The notes: generated by a model from the sequence alone, not told the origin. DNA of 64,000 nt from Epiperipatus broadwayi (GCA_028023455.1 JAQFVV010006270.1:5544834-5608833); one strand, 5' to 3'; positions 41,521 to 55,720 are shown, counted from the stretch's first letter. Translations and numbers: made by a program.

Positions 41521-44389
41521 CTATAAAGTTTTTGTCCCTTTAATAACAATTTTTTTTCCCATAGATATTACTATAAATGACTTACTATAAAAACATATAC
41601 TAATGCAAATTGATAAAGTTATAAATGTCAATTTGCAATGTTTATAAATATAAACTTTCTTAAAGACTAAGTAAATTTACATATTATATTATATATAGTA
41701 AATACACAAATAGTTAGCCAATGTCCAATTGAAAATATAGGAATATTGTATGGCAGACAAATCAATAGGAAAATTCTCATCTTAACATGTGCAATAAGTA
41801 ATCATTCATCTATCATCAACTTTATGCATGATAACATAATGAACAGTTTATAAGCAAAATTATATAATTTATTAAAAACTTTTAAAATCATATCACATTC
41901 TAAAACTTCACAAAGTTGTTTACTATATATAAATTATCTTAATTAAAATAAGTGGTTAGTATTTGTGATAAAAAAGAAATGCCATACTATAACATTATTT
42001 TCCTTTTAATTTGCAGTATTTAATAAGTTGTACAGAAACTATGCAAAAGATTCTACAAATATTTATTTCTTTATCGAACCAATTAAATATATATATGAGG
42101 GGAGGTACCTAAAAATAACTGGAATCATACTCTTGTATACAGGTCTATTTATAGTATATGATTCTGCTGTTATATACCTTTAGCGTGTACCCTTCTGCAT
42201 CAATCTGACAAATGACATCATGTGAAATCGCGTTACTATGTGGCACATTTTTTTTGTAAACTGTGTTTCGTGTATTCGTCAATTTTTGTAATGGCTGAAA
42301 AGTTGGAACATGAAATTCTTCTTTTTTTTTTTTTTTAAAGGGAAAACGGTTGTAATGCTTCCAAGCAAGTTGATATCGGCAAATGACAATTTTATGAGTG
42401 GTTTAATGGAAAGTTTCAAATTCATCGTGTTCCTAAAAAGTGTGGTGAGTGAATTCCAATTTCAAAACAATGCTGGTTTTTTTTTTATGTAAACAGCATT
42501 TTTCTCTCAGAATTAGTTCATAATGGTCAGGTATTTTATCTGTAAATTCTGAAATGCTTATGTGATGCGGTAAAATGAGAAGTGCAAGCTTCATCCCGAT
42601 AATGTCTAAGCTCACAAAGCCTGGATTGTGAAACATTTTTTAATTAAATTCAGCATGATCCTGCTTATTTATCAGCCATATTCGCTCAATCTCACTTCAA
42701 GTAATTTTTTTTTTTATTATTCACTCGAATGAAAAAATGCTTCAAAAAAATTTTTTGAGAGGACTTAGAAATGATGGGGGAGGGGGGGGATGACGCAGAA
42801 ATTAATTAAGTGGCATCACTTTTCAAGTGTTTCCAGACTACTTTGAAAAGTGAAAAACACATTTGAACTGGTGTATTGCATCAAATGGACAGTAATTTGA
42901 AGGAGATTAAATTTATAACACTTAAAAATAAATAAAAGTTTTTTATTATAAAATTCCGGATACTTTTGGGTACCCCATTATTACCACAAAAATAATTTCT
43001 AAATATAAATGTTTGGATGTCTATAATTAAATCAAAAATATATTTATTCCAAAAACTTTAAAAACAAAAATTATTTTTTATGTACAAATTATATTATTTT
43101 GCTCAAATTACAACTACTGTAAAAAAAGTGAAATGACATAAATTTAACAAGTAATGCATAAAAACAATGATAATTTTCTTAATCATTAGTAAATACTATA
43201 ACTAACATATCCAAACATAAGATTACCCCAAGATAACAGCTGTTTGTTTTACTGCAATTCCTTTATAATATCATTATTTTATTATACATGCATATGCACA
43301 TTCTATTTTGATAAATCATACCAAGCTCTATCTTTGAGAATATTTTGACTATAGAGATTAGATGGCTGTATATATGTCGAGCATGACTCTACCTTGCTCT
43401 AGTTTATGAATTGTTTGGGTATAAAAAAAGCCTAAAGACAGAGATTATGTGATTGGATTTTTTATATATAATAGTGTTTAAATGAGACCTTGTGTTTTCA
43501 AATGCTGGACAGCAAATGTGATTGGGTTTCGTCTCTATTCTGCTAAGCTAATTGGTCAAGGGTGGCACTAGTGTCTATTTTATTTTATTTTTTTGTCAAT
43601 TTGGATATATTTTTCCCATCTGGAAATTGAGATAAAAGATTTAATAATTCCAATATGTCTAGAATTTATTTCAGAAAAATTTTGCTGACAAGATCACTTA
43701 ATAATGTTCTATAGGTCTGGAAAAATTTTATAAGATGGACGACAGTAGATTATGTATTTTCTGAATTTTAAATACACAATATATTATTTTTATTATGTTA
43801 ATTTTGCCCATGAGGCTTTTACTTCATATTATTTTTTTGTATCTTCACAACAGACTTCAGTGTCACTGGAATCAACGTTTGACTATTGTCATTAATTCTG
43901 AGTATAACTTTTGAACTGTCTATTTATTACTAGTATTTTTGCTTTGAAAATACTTTTGTAATCCTTTAAATAAATGCTGAAGAATTGGAGGCCTCCTTAA
44001 ATTTAATTAGTTCTCTAGATTCAAATCAGGATCTTTTACATTTGAGTTTATTTCTTTATTATATTGTTTATAAGAAAGAGCAAAATAAATATTTTTCTAT
44101 TAATTAGCATAATATAACTTGAATACTAATTAAGCAGTATGAAAACAAAATATTTTTTTAGAAAAAAGATCAATATTATTAATTATATGCTTAATTAATA
44201 TGATCATTCAAAGATGTGCTTTAATTATTTTTTAAATTTAGTTTTAATCTTATTCATAAATGTTTAATTAATTGCATTAATAAAATAATGAAATACAATT
44301 ATTATTAAAGTAACTTTCATCAATCACTATGAATTTTGATTTAACTGCATAGATCTCTGAAATGATTTGCTAATACTTCATTTTTAATA

Positions 44390-44900
44390 TTAAAACAGGC
44401 AAAGCTCTCCATATAGTAATGCCACTCAGTGGCAATCAGAGTAATCAATGGATGCCAGAAGGCTTGTGCATAAAATCCCTATCTAGTGCCTATTTGTCCA
44501 ATATCCCCAGACTAGTTTCTGGCTTGTGGCCTACGTCAGTGAGTAGCTTTGGATCTGAGAGCACTGCACCTAGATCTTAGGATCTAATGCAACCCTCCAG
44601 CAGCCACCTTTTATCTCTACTTAACTACAAAACTATGAGAATAAAATTGAAAACAATATTTTCAATCTAAGCTCAATAGCTTATATAGTCATATGGGTCT
44701 GAACCCAGCTCAGTACCAATACATGTTGGTGTCTTTGGCTCTTTAACAACCATAGCCATTATTATTCTATTAGGCAGGATTGGTGTTAAACCACTAAATA
44801 TCACATGATCACTATTTCTTATGCTAGCACATTACTGTTATTAAAACAGGCAAAACTATCCATATAGTAGTGCCAACCAGAGTAATCAATGGATGCCAGA
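44390..44900 (+). repeat. Dispersed repeat unit, copy b, with head of a second unit
   Basis: This is the same unit as 17768-18235: AAAACAGGCAAAGCTCTCCA, AATATCCCCAGACTAGTTTC, TCTTAGGATCTAATGCAACC and TTAGGCAGGATTGGTGTTAA. At about 44838 the starting sequence returns, as in copy a, so the family is organised head to tail with a period of about 410-450 bp. Confidence 0.65.
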
Positions 44901-45042
44901 ATGGATGAGTAGGCACTAGATAGGGATTTTATGCACAAGCCTTCTGGCATCCATTGATTATTCTGGTTGGCACTACTATATGGAGAGTTTTGCATGTTTT
45001 AATAACAATAATGTGCTAGCATAAGAAATAGTGATCATGTGA
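44801..45042. repeat. Inverted repeat at the end of the dispersed unit
   Basis: 44801-44900 is repeated in reverse at 44942-45042. It starts TCACATGATCACTATTTCTT and its inner end is GGATGCCAGA. The spacer 44914-44941 is itself the reverse of a piece of the unit near 44463-44490, so the unit array switches direction here. Confidence 0.65.
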
Positions 45043-46002
45043 TTTTTAATATTACTATTAATTACGCACACACATGAAAACCAATAATTTTTAAATATTA
45101 CTTCTTTCAAAAAAGGCATAATAATAAATGTAAACGAAAAGTCTCTAAAAAAAATATGTAAAAAATATATGTATATATTTATGTTAAAACAAAATATAAT
45201 ACTTAAGAAAGAATAAATGCTAATTCTATAAAATGAGAGAAAATGAAGTGACAAAAAATGATTTTCCAATCTACAGGCTATAAAGAAGCAGTATTATTTT
45301 TTAAAAACAAATTAAAAATGATAATATATTTAAATTGGCATATTTTTTAATTATCAAGTGCAGTTCTCTTCACTCTAATCTAGAGCCATTTGCTTTTCAC
45401 AATATGGATATCATCAGATAAGCACAGTGCTAGAATATCTCAGACAGGTTTATCTTGAATAAAGGAGTTATTAGATGCAATGCTTAAGTGTATTAATTCC
45501 AGTTTTGGATTTTCAAAAAGTCCTGAATAATGACATTACGGTCAAAAAGCAATCTGGACAGCACTATATCTTGTAATAGATTGCTCTCAAATAAGATGAA
45601 GAAAACTGCTCTTGGAAGCGTAAGCAAAAGTCATATGATGGTTTTATCTGTTTAGCAAGAAAAATATTGTATGATAACTACCCTATTCAACTTATTTGTA
45701 AATTATCACAACAGGTATTTCCAATATTCTTAATAGTGCAAATAAAGGTTTGGTACTCTGGTATTTTGCATACAGCAAAAATATGGTAAATAAGACTACA
45801 AAATTAAATGCTTGGACTGAGAAACACCGGAATAATTATAAAATATATAAAATTATCCTTGTGTTTTAAATTATTTCATAGGTATACAGATCTAATGAAT
45901 CAATATTATTATACAATTATAATAAAAAAAAAGACTATCAAACCGAAATCCCCAAACTATTACATAATCAAAGTTATTTGCTCTTTCAAGCAAAGAAGTA
46001 CA

Positions 46003-46195
46003 TGTTAAGTTTTGATCTAGAAACTTTAGCTCTCAAATAAATCACTTTACCATTGCAATGAATCATATATGAAAAAAAAAATTTGAATGTTCACTCACTC
46101 AGATTATGGGATAGTAGCACATGAAAATAGACAGTTTTGATTCGAGAACATTTAGCTCCGGAGTTTATCATTCTACCATAGTGCTAAATCGTAAA
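46003..46195 (-). repeat. Pair of worn tRNA-like units
   Basis: On the - strand, 46195-46126 reads TAGCACTATGGTAGAATGAT, then GGAGCTAAATGTTCTCGAAT. 46060-46003 reads GCAATGGTAAAGTGATTTAT, then GAGAGCTAAAGTTTCTAGAT. Both have the spacing of a pol III box A and box B. They are about 120 bp apart and similar to each other. Neither folds as an intact tRNA, so they are probably remains of a dimeric or tandem SINE. Confidence 0.35.
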
Positions 46196-48280
46196 AGATT
46201 AACAGATGGCATGTAATCAATTTGCTAGTAAGCTTGCTAATTAATACACTATTCCTATGCATTTTAGCACAATAACAGTGATGGACTCATTTTGAATTTA
46301 AACTTAATCTCCCTTCTGATGTCTGAGTAATATATAAGCTTCTAAGTGATTAACCATTTAATTATTTCTATAGTATTAACAATATTAATCAAATATCATT
46401 AGTATAACTTGCAAAATAAAGACAAAGCTAATTGATTTCATAATAAGCACAATTGAATGAATTTGTTGTCGAAAGTAAATAAATAACTGAACAAATAAAT
46501 AAGAATGAACTGATAAACAAACCCTAATACTTTTGATAAAAACCTTTAATAATAAAGTGCTACTATAAAAAGGACAGATGCTAAAATATATGAGAAAAGC
46601 TTTGTTACTTGGGTCAATTCATAACAGAAGATACTTGTAAAAAAAAAAAAAAAAATCAGTATTATGATTACTAAAGCAAAAATGGCTTTCAGATAAAAAT
46701 CTAATAAAAACTAAATTATTTGCATTTAAGGGAAAGTGACTTTGGTTTTGGAAATGTATTTGTTTTCATGTATAATCAATTGCTCTTTGTGAATCATAAA
46801 CGTTATTAAACAAAAAAGGAAATAGCCCAACTAGAATCATTTTAAATACGATGTTATTATAAAAGAAAAGATAGACAGAAAATCAAATGCACAAATTCTG
46901 CAAGAATATAAAAATGAATATTGTGCATTTGGTTAGGACACAATTTGCTCCATAACAATCTTCTATGGACAGAATATAGAACAGGAGAGCAAAAATAAGA
47001 GACATTTTATGCAAATGTGTAAAAACACATCAAGATGAACAGAGTATCTGCAATAAAAGAGTATTATAATGTCTTCAGAATGTCAGAAAATTGAATTATA
47101 GAGGAAGATTTTATAAGCAGTACAAGAAAATTTAAAAACCAATTACACAAGATATGAAAAAGTTAACCAGATGCATGTACATAAACTATCATGTATTACA
47201 ATACCCATCTATCATAAGATGCCATGGGCAATGAAGAATTTGCAAAACTATTAAGTTATAAGTCAAAGTTTGATAAAATTTAACACTTTTAACAATTCTG
47301 GACTATTCTACATAAAAAAACTAAGATCAATGAAAAGTAGTCTTACCTATTAAAAAAAGACCTTCTATACCTAAATTTAAAAATGGTAGCATTTATTCTA
47401 TTTTACCAGCAATCCATATTATTTACTTCAAAATCAAGTTAAATGTATTTTTGTGTTTTAATTAAATGACAATTTGCAGGTGAATAGTTATTGATTTAGT
47501 ATACATTCTGGAATTTTTTTTTTACGTAAGCCACCGAACTATTACTAACATTACAAAATGGTAAATGGTACAAGTAATGATTTTTTTTGTGTGTGTGTTT
47601 GTATTTATCAACAAAAGTAAAGGAAAATAGTGTGTTTTGAAATAAATAGAACAAGTTAAGTGATAGTTTTTCCAAATTTTTGTACTAAATAATATGAACA
47701 ATCTTCACTAATAAATATGTGAGATTTATGTGCATGTTTAATCCTGCAGTTGTGTGACTATAAACAAATTGTTTTCTTTCTTTTTTTCAGTTTCTTCATT
47801 AAATAATAATAGTAAAAATGTAAATAGGAAGAAATGCGACCTTCTGATCTATAAGTTGGTGGGGGAATTTTGTCCAAATGCTTTCTCTATTCAGTAATAA
47901 GAACAATATATATGACTTTTTTTTTTTTGGTTTCATATTTCAAATTTTTGTTTTGTCAATGATATTTTTTCCCCCCAGTTTTTTCATTAAATAATACCAA
48001 CAGATACAAATAATAGGAATTAAATTTTTAAAAAAAAGCAAATGCTTTGTAGTTCTACAACATCCACTTTTGTATTTCCGATATCCTCCTGAAGGAAGAC
48101 CAGTAACTACCAGAGAGATCACATTGAATTTTCTGTGGTAACATGAAATTCTAAACGAGATAATCTATGCTGCAGAAAAAGAATGCCAAGGGAGAGTGAG
48201 CACAGATTCTTTGAGCTTATTGACGCTGCAAATTAGTCTTTCAGTCCAAGCAGCCGTGATTTGACAAATCTACCTCAATA

Positions 48281-48450
48281 GTGGTGGATAGGTCCAACTT
48301 TACAGGGAAATTTACTTGTGTGGCACATTTGTCCAAGTCAAAGAACAGAGGTATCCATGAAAAACCCATCCAAATAGATGAAGCCAAGTTCACCATCATA
48401 ACAATTACAACTGTGGCAGAATGTTATAAGGCAATTAATCATTCATATCA
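48281..48450 (+). pseudogene. Merlin-like (ISXO2/IS1595-type) transposase fragment
   Basis: The frame at 48281-48400 encodes VVDRSNFTGKF, then SKNRG and KPIQIDEAKF. In this transposase group the first catalytic Asp lies in a V/IxIDExKF motif, preceded by VDWSNFxREVC and a short NRG-containing linker, so the match covers the correct order and spacing. After a shift at about 48395 the DNA continues as if encoding KYNRGRMLKG, the next family motif. Upstream zinc-ribbon and downstream catalytic residues are not recognisable. It is a dead fragment. Confidence 0.5.
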
Positions 48451-48544
48451 CATATCATTTATGCTATAAATTAGAAAAATCACGAATCTAGAGTAGACAG
48501 ACCCTGGGTATTCAGGTGGAAACGGAGTCATATTGCTCCATAAC

Positions 48545-51500
48545 ATTCTAAAATTTGTAAGATTACAAAACCCATCACTATGCACAATGATTTGTGTAGC
48601 ATGACTACTTTTCTGGAATCAAATACAATGAAGAAAAATCAATTGTATGTACAGGCAATTCCCAACCTTAGACAAAAAATCTAATCGATAATCGAATTTA
48701 CGTAAATTGAAAAAATATGACTTTTGATTATTGTAATGTATTAACAACACAGCTTGAATGATCATATTGAAAACCATTCTGTAAAAATTACATTTGTTTA
48801 TAGAAAAAAAAAAAAAGGCATTTGAACTATTATATTTAAAAGTACTTAAAATAATAGAGCCTGTGTAATATTTTGTAACTAATACATATCTTTAGATAGA
48901 TATATATTTCTAAAATAAATTATTATTTAAATTTAAACATTAAAGTTTTAAATTACTTTTCTGCTAAAAAATGGGGGAAAAAATTAGCCTTCATTTTTGG
49001 TTAAAGTGTGAGGCAAAGAAATAAAATTATTTTATTTTTTCTCTTTTCAAACTAACCGACATAATTAGAATATTATCTACATTTTTTCTGTAAATATATA
49101 TAGTTACAACATTTCTTATATAATACAAATACAGCATAATGAAAGCATTTACTTCTTAATTCCATACTATAATTTACAGTATGCATGTATATATTAATTA
49201 AATATGGATTTATGTTAGCCTTTCTTATGAGGAAAAAAAATGCATAAAACTATAAAATCAGCATAATGATTGCATATAATTTTCCTATAATTTATTTATA
49301 AAAGATTGGCTACTTTGATAAATTTGTTAAAAGTATTTTATTAAATAGTAATATTTGTAATGATGTAAAGGATAAAGAAAAATATGATTTTACTTCTTTG
49401 TCATTTAAATTTTATATGTAAAAATAGTAATTTGTTTGGAAATAAGAAAACTACTTGGAAAGGGGGCATTACTTTGAATAATTTATTAAATAGTACAAAC
49501 TGTAATACCAATAAGCTAATGCACATGCGATTTGTAGATGTCGCTATATAAAATAAATGTCTTGTTTAAATAATACAAAGGAAATTTTTGATAGAAAGAC
49601 TTCCTGGAGTAGGATATATTATCCCTTTTTGTAAAAAGGTATATATAGGTCAGACAGTTTAGTTTAAATGAAAGAATAATTGATATGTAAAAGAAGAGAG
49701 AAATAATTATCTTACTTCTAAATTAATTTTGATGAAACTAAGGTTGTCTTAGAGAGTAAATGAAATAAAAAGAAGAATTAAAGAATCTTTATTATTAAAA
49801 ATTTATGATTCTGAAGCAATATTAAGGGTATATGGGAAGTGGAATTGTGGGTAATGTTTAGTTTAAATATGTTATTATTTTGTAGTTCTTTACACTTGAG
49901 AAGACTGCTTGTAGCAATAAAACCCTTAGTAGTGTTTTAGAGATTATTTTCTTGGCTAGCCTGATGACTTGTGAATTTGGAATAATTTTAATTATATATA
50001 TATATATGTAAATTATGTTTATTAATAATTGTAAGTTGTCATTGTTTATTTTTAATGCACATTGCAATAATTAGTCCTCAAAGGTTGTTTTTTTTTTTTT
50101 TTGACTTTGTTGGAGAAAGCAATAAATCTTATCCAATGAATTTGGGGTAATTTTGATTACATAATAAACTATATATATATATATAGACCCTAGGTATTTG
50201 TGAGTTTCACGATATCATAAATTTCTAGCATCAAGTCAAATAAATTATATTAAAATATATTACTAATAATTATCACTTCACATTATAGTTCTCCATAGTA
50301 TGGAAACATCTTTAGCCTCTGATACTTATCCCCAAAAATTTTTACAAGGATAGAACCTTAAAAAAAATTAAAAAATTTCAGAACCTAAGTTAAAATGTCA
50401 TCAAGGAATTAAGAATAGTGCATGATAACCACTTATTTTAAAATTATATTTCAATTTTTACATTCGTTAAATTACTATTTTATATCAAGTACTTTCGCAA
50501 ATTATGAATACTTCTAGTTTTAAGGACAAGTTATATCTAGTATAAATAAATTATTTCAAAATCTCAGTAGTAAATAAAATGTCATCAGGAAACTAATTTC
50601 AAAATCTCAGTTTATAAAATATCATCAGGGAACTAAGTGTGGTGCATGATGTCATCACGGATTTTGAAATTATCGGTGAATTTTAACTTTGAAACCTCAA
50701 GCAAAGCAACAACGTAAAATTACTTTAAAATTCGCATAAAAAAAATATAAGAAACTAAAATATGACTAATAAAAAATTTCAAATTTGAAAAAAATTGATA
50801 CAAACTTTTTTTATTAACTACAGTATTTAATTTTATTCAAAACAATATATTTTTATGCGTAATTTAATTTTTCCCATACATGTACGGTATTTTAATCATT
50901 ATCGCTATTTGAGACATCAGATTCCTCATGATGTGAGTTACTGTAGCTTCTCCTTAAACGAAGTCAAGAGGAAAAACAACTAAAACGTTTTCCAATAGCT
51001 GTTGATCCTTCCCATTTCGCTAAGCGATCTAAAATTGATATTTTTGTTTCCAAAGAAATTCATTTTCTTGGATGTTTTTCCCTCTCCATTAGAGTAAACT
51101 AAAAGTTTAAAATAAAAATAAGAACTTAGACTTACAATAATAAAAAGACACCGACTCACCACTCGTGGGCAAAATTTAATTAAAACTAACAATTAAAAAT
51201 TAAATTCTTATTTTTGTCTTTAATTTTTTAATTTTCAATTTCGTTTAAAAATCAAATTTCATCGTTTCACATCACATTAATTTCAGATCACGTTACATAA
51301 TTTTTAAATTGTTAACTACAATTAAAAATCAGATTTTAATTGTCAAATTTAATTGTGCCCACCGCTGTTACTCACCTTTTAAAAATAAATTTGCGGACAC
51401 TAAATGATTAATTGATTGCGTACTCTTTTTTTAAAAAGCAAAAATAGAACGTGATTTAAAATGCTAAAACAACAACATACATAGTGTAGACATCTATAAC

Positions 51501-52577
51501 GTTTGAACAGATTTACATTATAATCTTGTAAAATTTAATGTGTGTATATAAAATGGGGAAATCCTGATTTTAAGTGAATTATGAACTTCTTTATTGCATA
51601 AAATCTATTACAGTACTATTATAAAGCGCTGAAAATATTGAAATTATTAGATGGAAGTCGAACTCCTATAATGCGCTATTACTTTAAATATGACGTGAGT
51701 GCGCAAAATTTATAATATTTAAAGTAATAGTGCATTATCGGAGCTTGACTTCTGATCTAATAATTTTTATCGCATAAAAGAAAACCGCATACAAAGATAT
51801 TAAGAAAAAACATGAATCGCATAACTTCAAAATCGCATTAAATAAATCCGCATAAAATGAGACCTGGGTGTACCATCATTTTTTCATAAGTATAAAAAAA
51901 AAAATTTCAAAACCTAAATTGAAATGTCATCAAGGGATTAAGAATAGTGTGCAATGAGCATTTATTTTAAAATTATATTTAAATTTTTACATTCATTTAA
52001 ATTATTATTTCATATAAAGTGACTTCACAATTTATAAAAAAATTCTAGTTTTTAATGCTCATCATTTTGGATAAGTCATATCTAGTATAAATAAATTATT
52101 TCAAAATCTCAGTTTATAAAATATCATCAGGAAACTAAGTGTGGTGCATGATGTCATCATGGATTTTGAAATTATGGGTAAATTTTAACTTTGAAACCTC
52201 AAGCACATTTCATAATATAAAAGCTAAGTCATTTATTTAACACATTAAAGACACATCTGATATAATAGGATTATATATAAATTCATTTATCCTTTTAAAT
52301 TTTATTAAAATACAATCTATAAACATTTATTCTTACATCAATATTTCAAAATTTGTGATGATACTGTTTTATAGTGAACTATTTATTATTTCATCAACAG
52401 TTAAATGTTTCTAAATAAATTCAATCTTTATTTATACTTTTCTAAATATACATTAAACTGTTAGTAATATAAGATTATTGTGGAACATGTTCCATTCTCC
52501 CTTTTAAACAATGATAACCAGCAAAGGAATTTAATGGATGACCTACAGATTCATGAATGGCAAACTGCAAGAAATTC
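48545..52577 (+). repeat. Paralogous repeat unit 1
   Basis: Landmarks shared in order with 54815-58223 are TTGAATGATCATATTGAAAA, CTAAAAAATG, CGATATCATAAATTTC, AGTATAAATAAATTATTTCA, AAGTGTGGTGCATGATGTCA, GGATTATATATAAAT and GCAAACTGCAAGAAATTC. Within the unit, a piece near 50300-50700 recurs at about 51873-52206 on the other side of pogo-like copy B, so unit 1 is itself partly duplicated. A weakly similar stretch lies near 8.4-9.0 kb. Confidence 0.65.
50702..51870 (+). mobile_element. pogo/Tigger-like element, copy B, left end missing
   Basis: The body matches copy C from GCAAAGCAACAACG onward and ends at GAGACCTGGGTG followed by TA. The left terminus and about 115 bp are absent. The junction is GAAACCTCAA|GCAAAG, where the unbroken paralogous sequence reads GAAACCTCAAGCACATTTC. 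The 70-codon frame on the - strand at 50980-51192 is shared almost exactly with copy C but has no recognisable domain. Confidence 0.65.
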
Positions 52578-53559
52578 ATGCTTGAACATTAATAATGACT
52601 AGCAATCAATCATGCTTTAATATTAACAACTAGCAACATTTTTTTTTTTTGTTTTAACTTTTCAATTGTCATGCAGTTGTGAATCAATACATACACGTAG
52701 AGACTGATATAAGTTTCCTGATATGAAAAGCCTGCCGTATTTTTTATTTTCTTTTGAAAATTAACTTTTATCACAGAATTGCAAATGTATTACAATAATT
52801 CACAAAGCATACTTAATGTACACACATTTGGTCTGATTTTGCAACTATTCAACTTCATTATTTGTGCAAAAAGTAATGGTCGTACGGTATATATTTTTAC
52901 GACGCAATATGGTGATACTCGGAAACTATGCTTCAAACTCATGCAGTTTGAAGAATGATACTCTAATTACAAAAAAAATATCAAAATAAATAATTAAATT
53001 GGCTAGTCCCAATTTTTTTAAATGCGAGTATTTTTTTATTTATTTTACAATTAAAGAATTTTTACTGTAATTTATTTAGTATATCAGGATTAGTCTTTCA
53101 ATTCATTCCCTCTACATCATCCACTATAAAGACTATCTCAATATTTATATATATACTTATACTAAGTTTATTTATGATTTTGTAGAACAGATATATTTCT
53201 TATCTTATTTTAACTTCTTAAAAAAAATATCCAACTAAATTTGTTTTGTAAATATAATTGTGCATTATAGTGCATCAAACATAATTTCAGATCTCATTCC
53301 TCAAGTCTTTCTAAGTTTATAATACCATTTATCAATTTAATATACTTCGAAGAATTAATGCTTCATTACAAAAATGTCCAAACTGATTATGACACACCAT
53401 GAGGAGATAATATATTCACAGTACATATTAATGCATCCAATTATTTACACATTAAGTACAAGTGTACATTTGTGTATTATAAAATAATATTTCATAAATA
53501 TAATTTAAAAAAAAAAAAATTATACAACAAAAAACATTGTACTGCAGATTTAATAATTC

Positions 53560-54120
53560 ATAAGCCCCTTTCTAAAACAACAGATTTTTTCACTAGCATA
53601 GGAGATTGAACAACTCTTTGTTCCATAATCTGCAAGTTTAGGCCTCTTTGAATTCCTCACATTGTATGCATTTTCATTTCAACAATCTAGGATAATTTTA
53701 AAGCAAGAGGAACAAACTTCTATCATGACAACAAAACATGCTGGGCTTTACATCTTCAGGATGCTTTCCTTGTATTTCTCTGGCTGCACTTACTACTGAA
53801 AGCCATTTTCATGAAAAAAGCAAGTATATTTTCTAATTTTATGGATTTCTTAATATATAGGTATTATTCAAGTGATTTGATGAAATTATATCCAGTTCTT
53901 TTCTAGTTCTGGCTTTGCTAAGCACTAGTTTCATGCACTCTGTAAAAAATATAACAAAATGACTCCATCTCTGAATCTTATGAGCCAGAATGTGACTTTC
54001 CCACATAAAAAAATCTGAATGTTCTGATGTCAAAGAAAGCATATTTTTTCTTGTACTTGGAAGCCCCATTCTTGCTTATCAAAAGATGTTTTCTTTGCAG
54101 GTTGTTTTCTGTTTTCTTAG
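53560..54120 (-). other. Unassigned coding-like tract
   Basis: On the - strand ATG at 54069 opens 76 codons (MGLPSTRKNMLSLTSEHSDF, then FTECMKLVLSKARTRKELDI). Further frames to about 53600 include YNVRNSKRPKLADYGTKSC. Composition is less AT-biased than the flanks. It lies between repeat units 1 and 2. I do not recognise it, and it could be a worn retrocopy or transposon. Confidence 0.25.
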
Positions 54121-55720
54121 AGCTATTTTCTCAATTATCAAACCTGACTTAACCATAGTTAATTATAGTGTTTCTAGTATACAACTTCATTTTTTATTTA
54201 ATTAAATATAAAATTAATACTAACAAATATTACTCCTTGTCTTGAGATATTGATACTAATATAAACTTGTTCTCAAATTTTGAAAAATAAAAATTAAGCC
54301 TTCATATCTTGCAAAATTCAAGTAATAGAAGATTGGAGTTACATTATTTCATATTAAATCTTTTGAGATTTGTGATAAGCTATTCCAGAAATTCCTACAT
54401 GTGCGTTTTACAGGAAAGCTAGTTTATAAGTTAAGAGACTCAAAATATCTGAACCTCCACATAGAAATGATTTGTTTAAGTCTTAATTACAATCAATTTG
54501 ATTTTGGATCTTGAATATTTTAGCAATTAATTGTGTGTAAATATTTAATCCATCAATGTTTGAATATACACATCTCGTAATATTAAGGAATAATTTATAA
54601 ACAAGTTTTGTTAATAGTGTGTCGCAAATCTGGAAGATTTGATTGATTATAAATAATTATCACTTACATTAGGTGATTAATACTATTAATTTGCTAAATT
54701 ATTCATTCTAATTCTAAGAAGCTGATATTGATTTTGAAACCGCTTATATTAGCACTGAGATTTAATAGAAATAAGCATCAGATTTCAAATACAATTCAAT
54801 AAATCTGAATTGAATATTCTAAAATCTGTTTAACACAAAAGCCATCATTATGCATAAGGAATGATTTTAAATACAATGAACAAGAATCAACAATATATGC
54901 AGGCAATCATGGTTGACAATCAGATTTATGTAAATTGAAAAAAAATATGATTCTTGATTATTGTGATGTATTTAAAACACTTTGAATGATCATATTGAAA
55001 ACATTTTTAAAAAGCCTACATTATTTTTTAAAGAAACAAAATATGATTTGAAACAATTTAACATTATTTAAAATAACAGAACCCGTGTAATAATTTTATA
55101 ACTAATAAATATCTTTTTATATATTATTAAATTAAATTATTATTCAAATTTAAACATTAATAAGTCTTAAATTACTTTTCTGCTAAAAAAATGAAAGAAA
55201 ATTAACCTGCTCTCATTTTTAATTAAATAGTGAAACAAAGAAGTAAACTTAGTCCCGTCCCCCCCTATTTTCTTACTAATCTGACATAATTAGAATATTA
55301 CTTACATTTATTGCATAATACAAATATAGCCTAATGAAAAGTTTTTTCTCATATCTATACTATAATTTACTATACATAGGTATATATTAGTTAAATATGG
55401 ATTTATGTCAAAATTTTGTTAAGAAAAAAAAACTGCATATGATTGTATACAATTCTCCTATAGTAATTTATTTTTACAAGATTACAAACACAGTAAACTA
55501 TATAAGCAAAGATTTTATTCCTGCATAAATACTATATCTTGGATTGAAGAGGAGAGTATGCTCAATTAGCTTGAAAGGCTGATATTGGAATGAAGTAAAC
55601 TATATAATAACCTAAATCTTTGCGAGTTTCATGATATCATAAATTTCCAACATCAAGTCAAAATAAATTATGCTAAAACCTAATAAATTATCATTTCACA
55701 TTATAAAGTTTTATATAGTA

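Noticed and set aside
41217-41543. 108-codon Gly/Pro-rich ORF on the + strand
   Set aside because: It is the antisense shadow of the SNRPB exon. Splice sites, motif order and the matching terminal exon all support the - strand.
50980-51192. 70-codon ORF conserved with 56118-56330
   Set aside because: The two are conserved because both lie in copies of the same pogo-like element. The frame has no known domain and does not survive in copies A and D.
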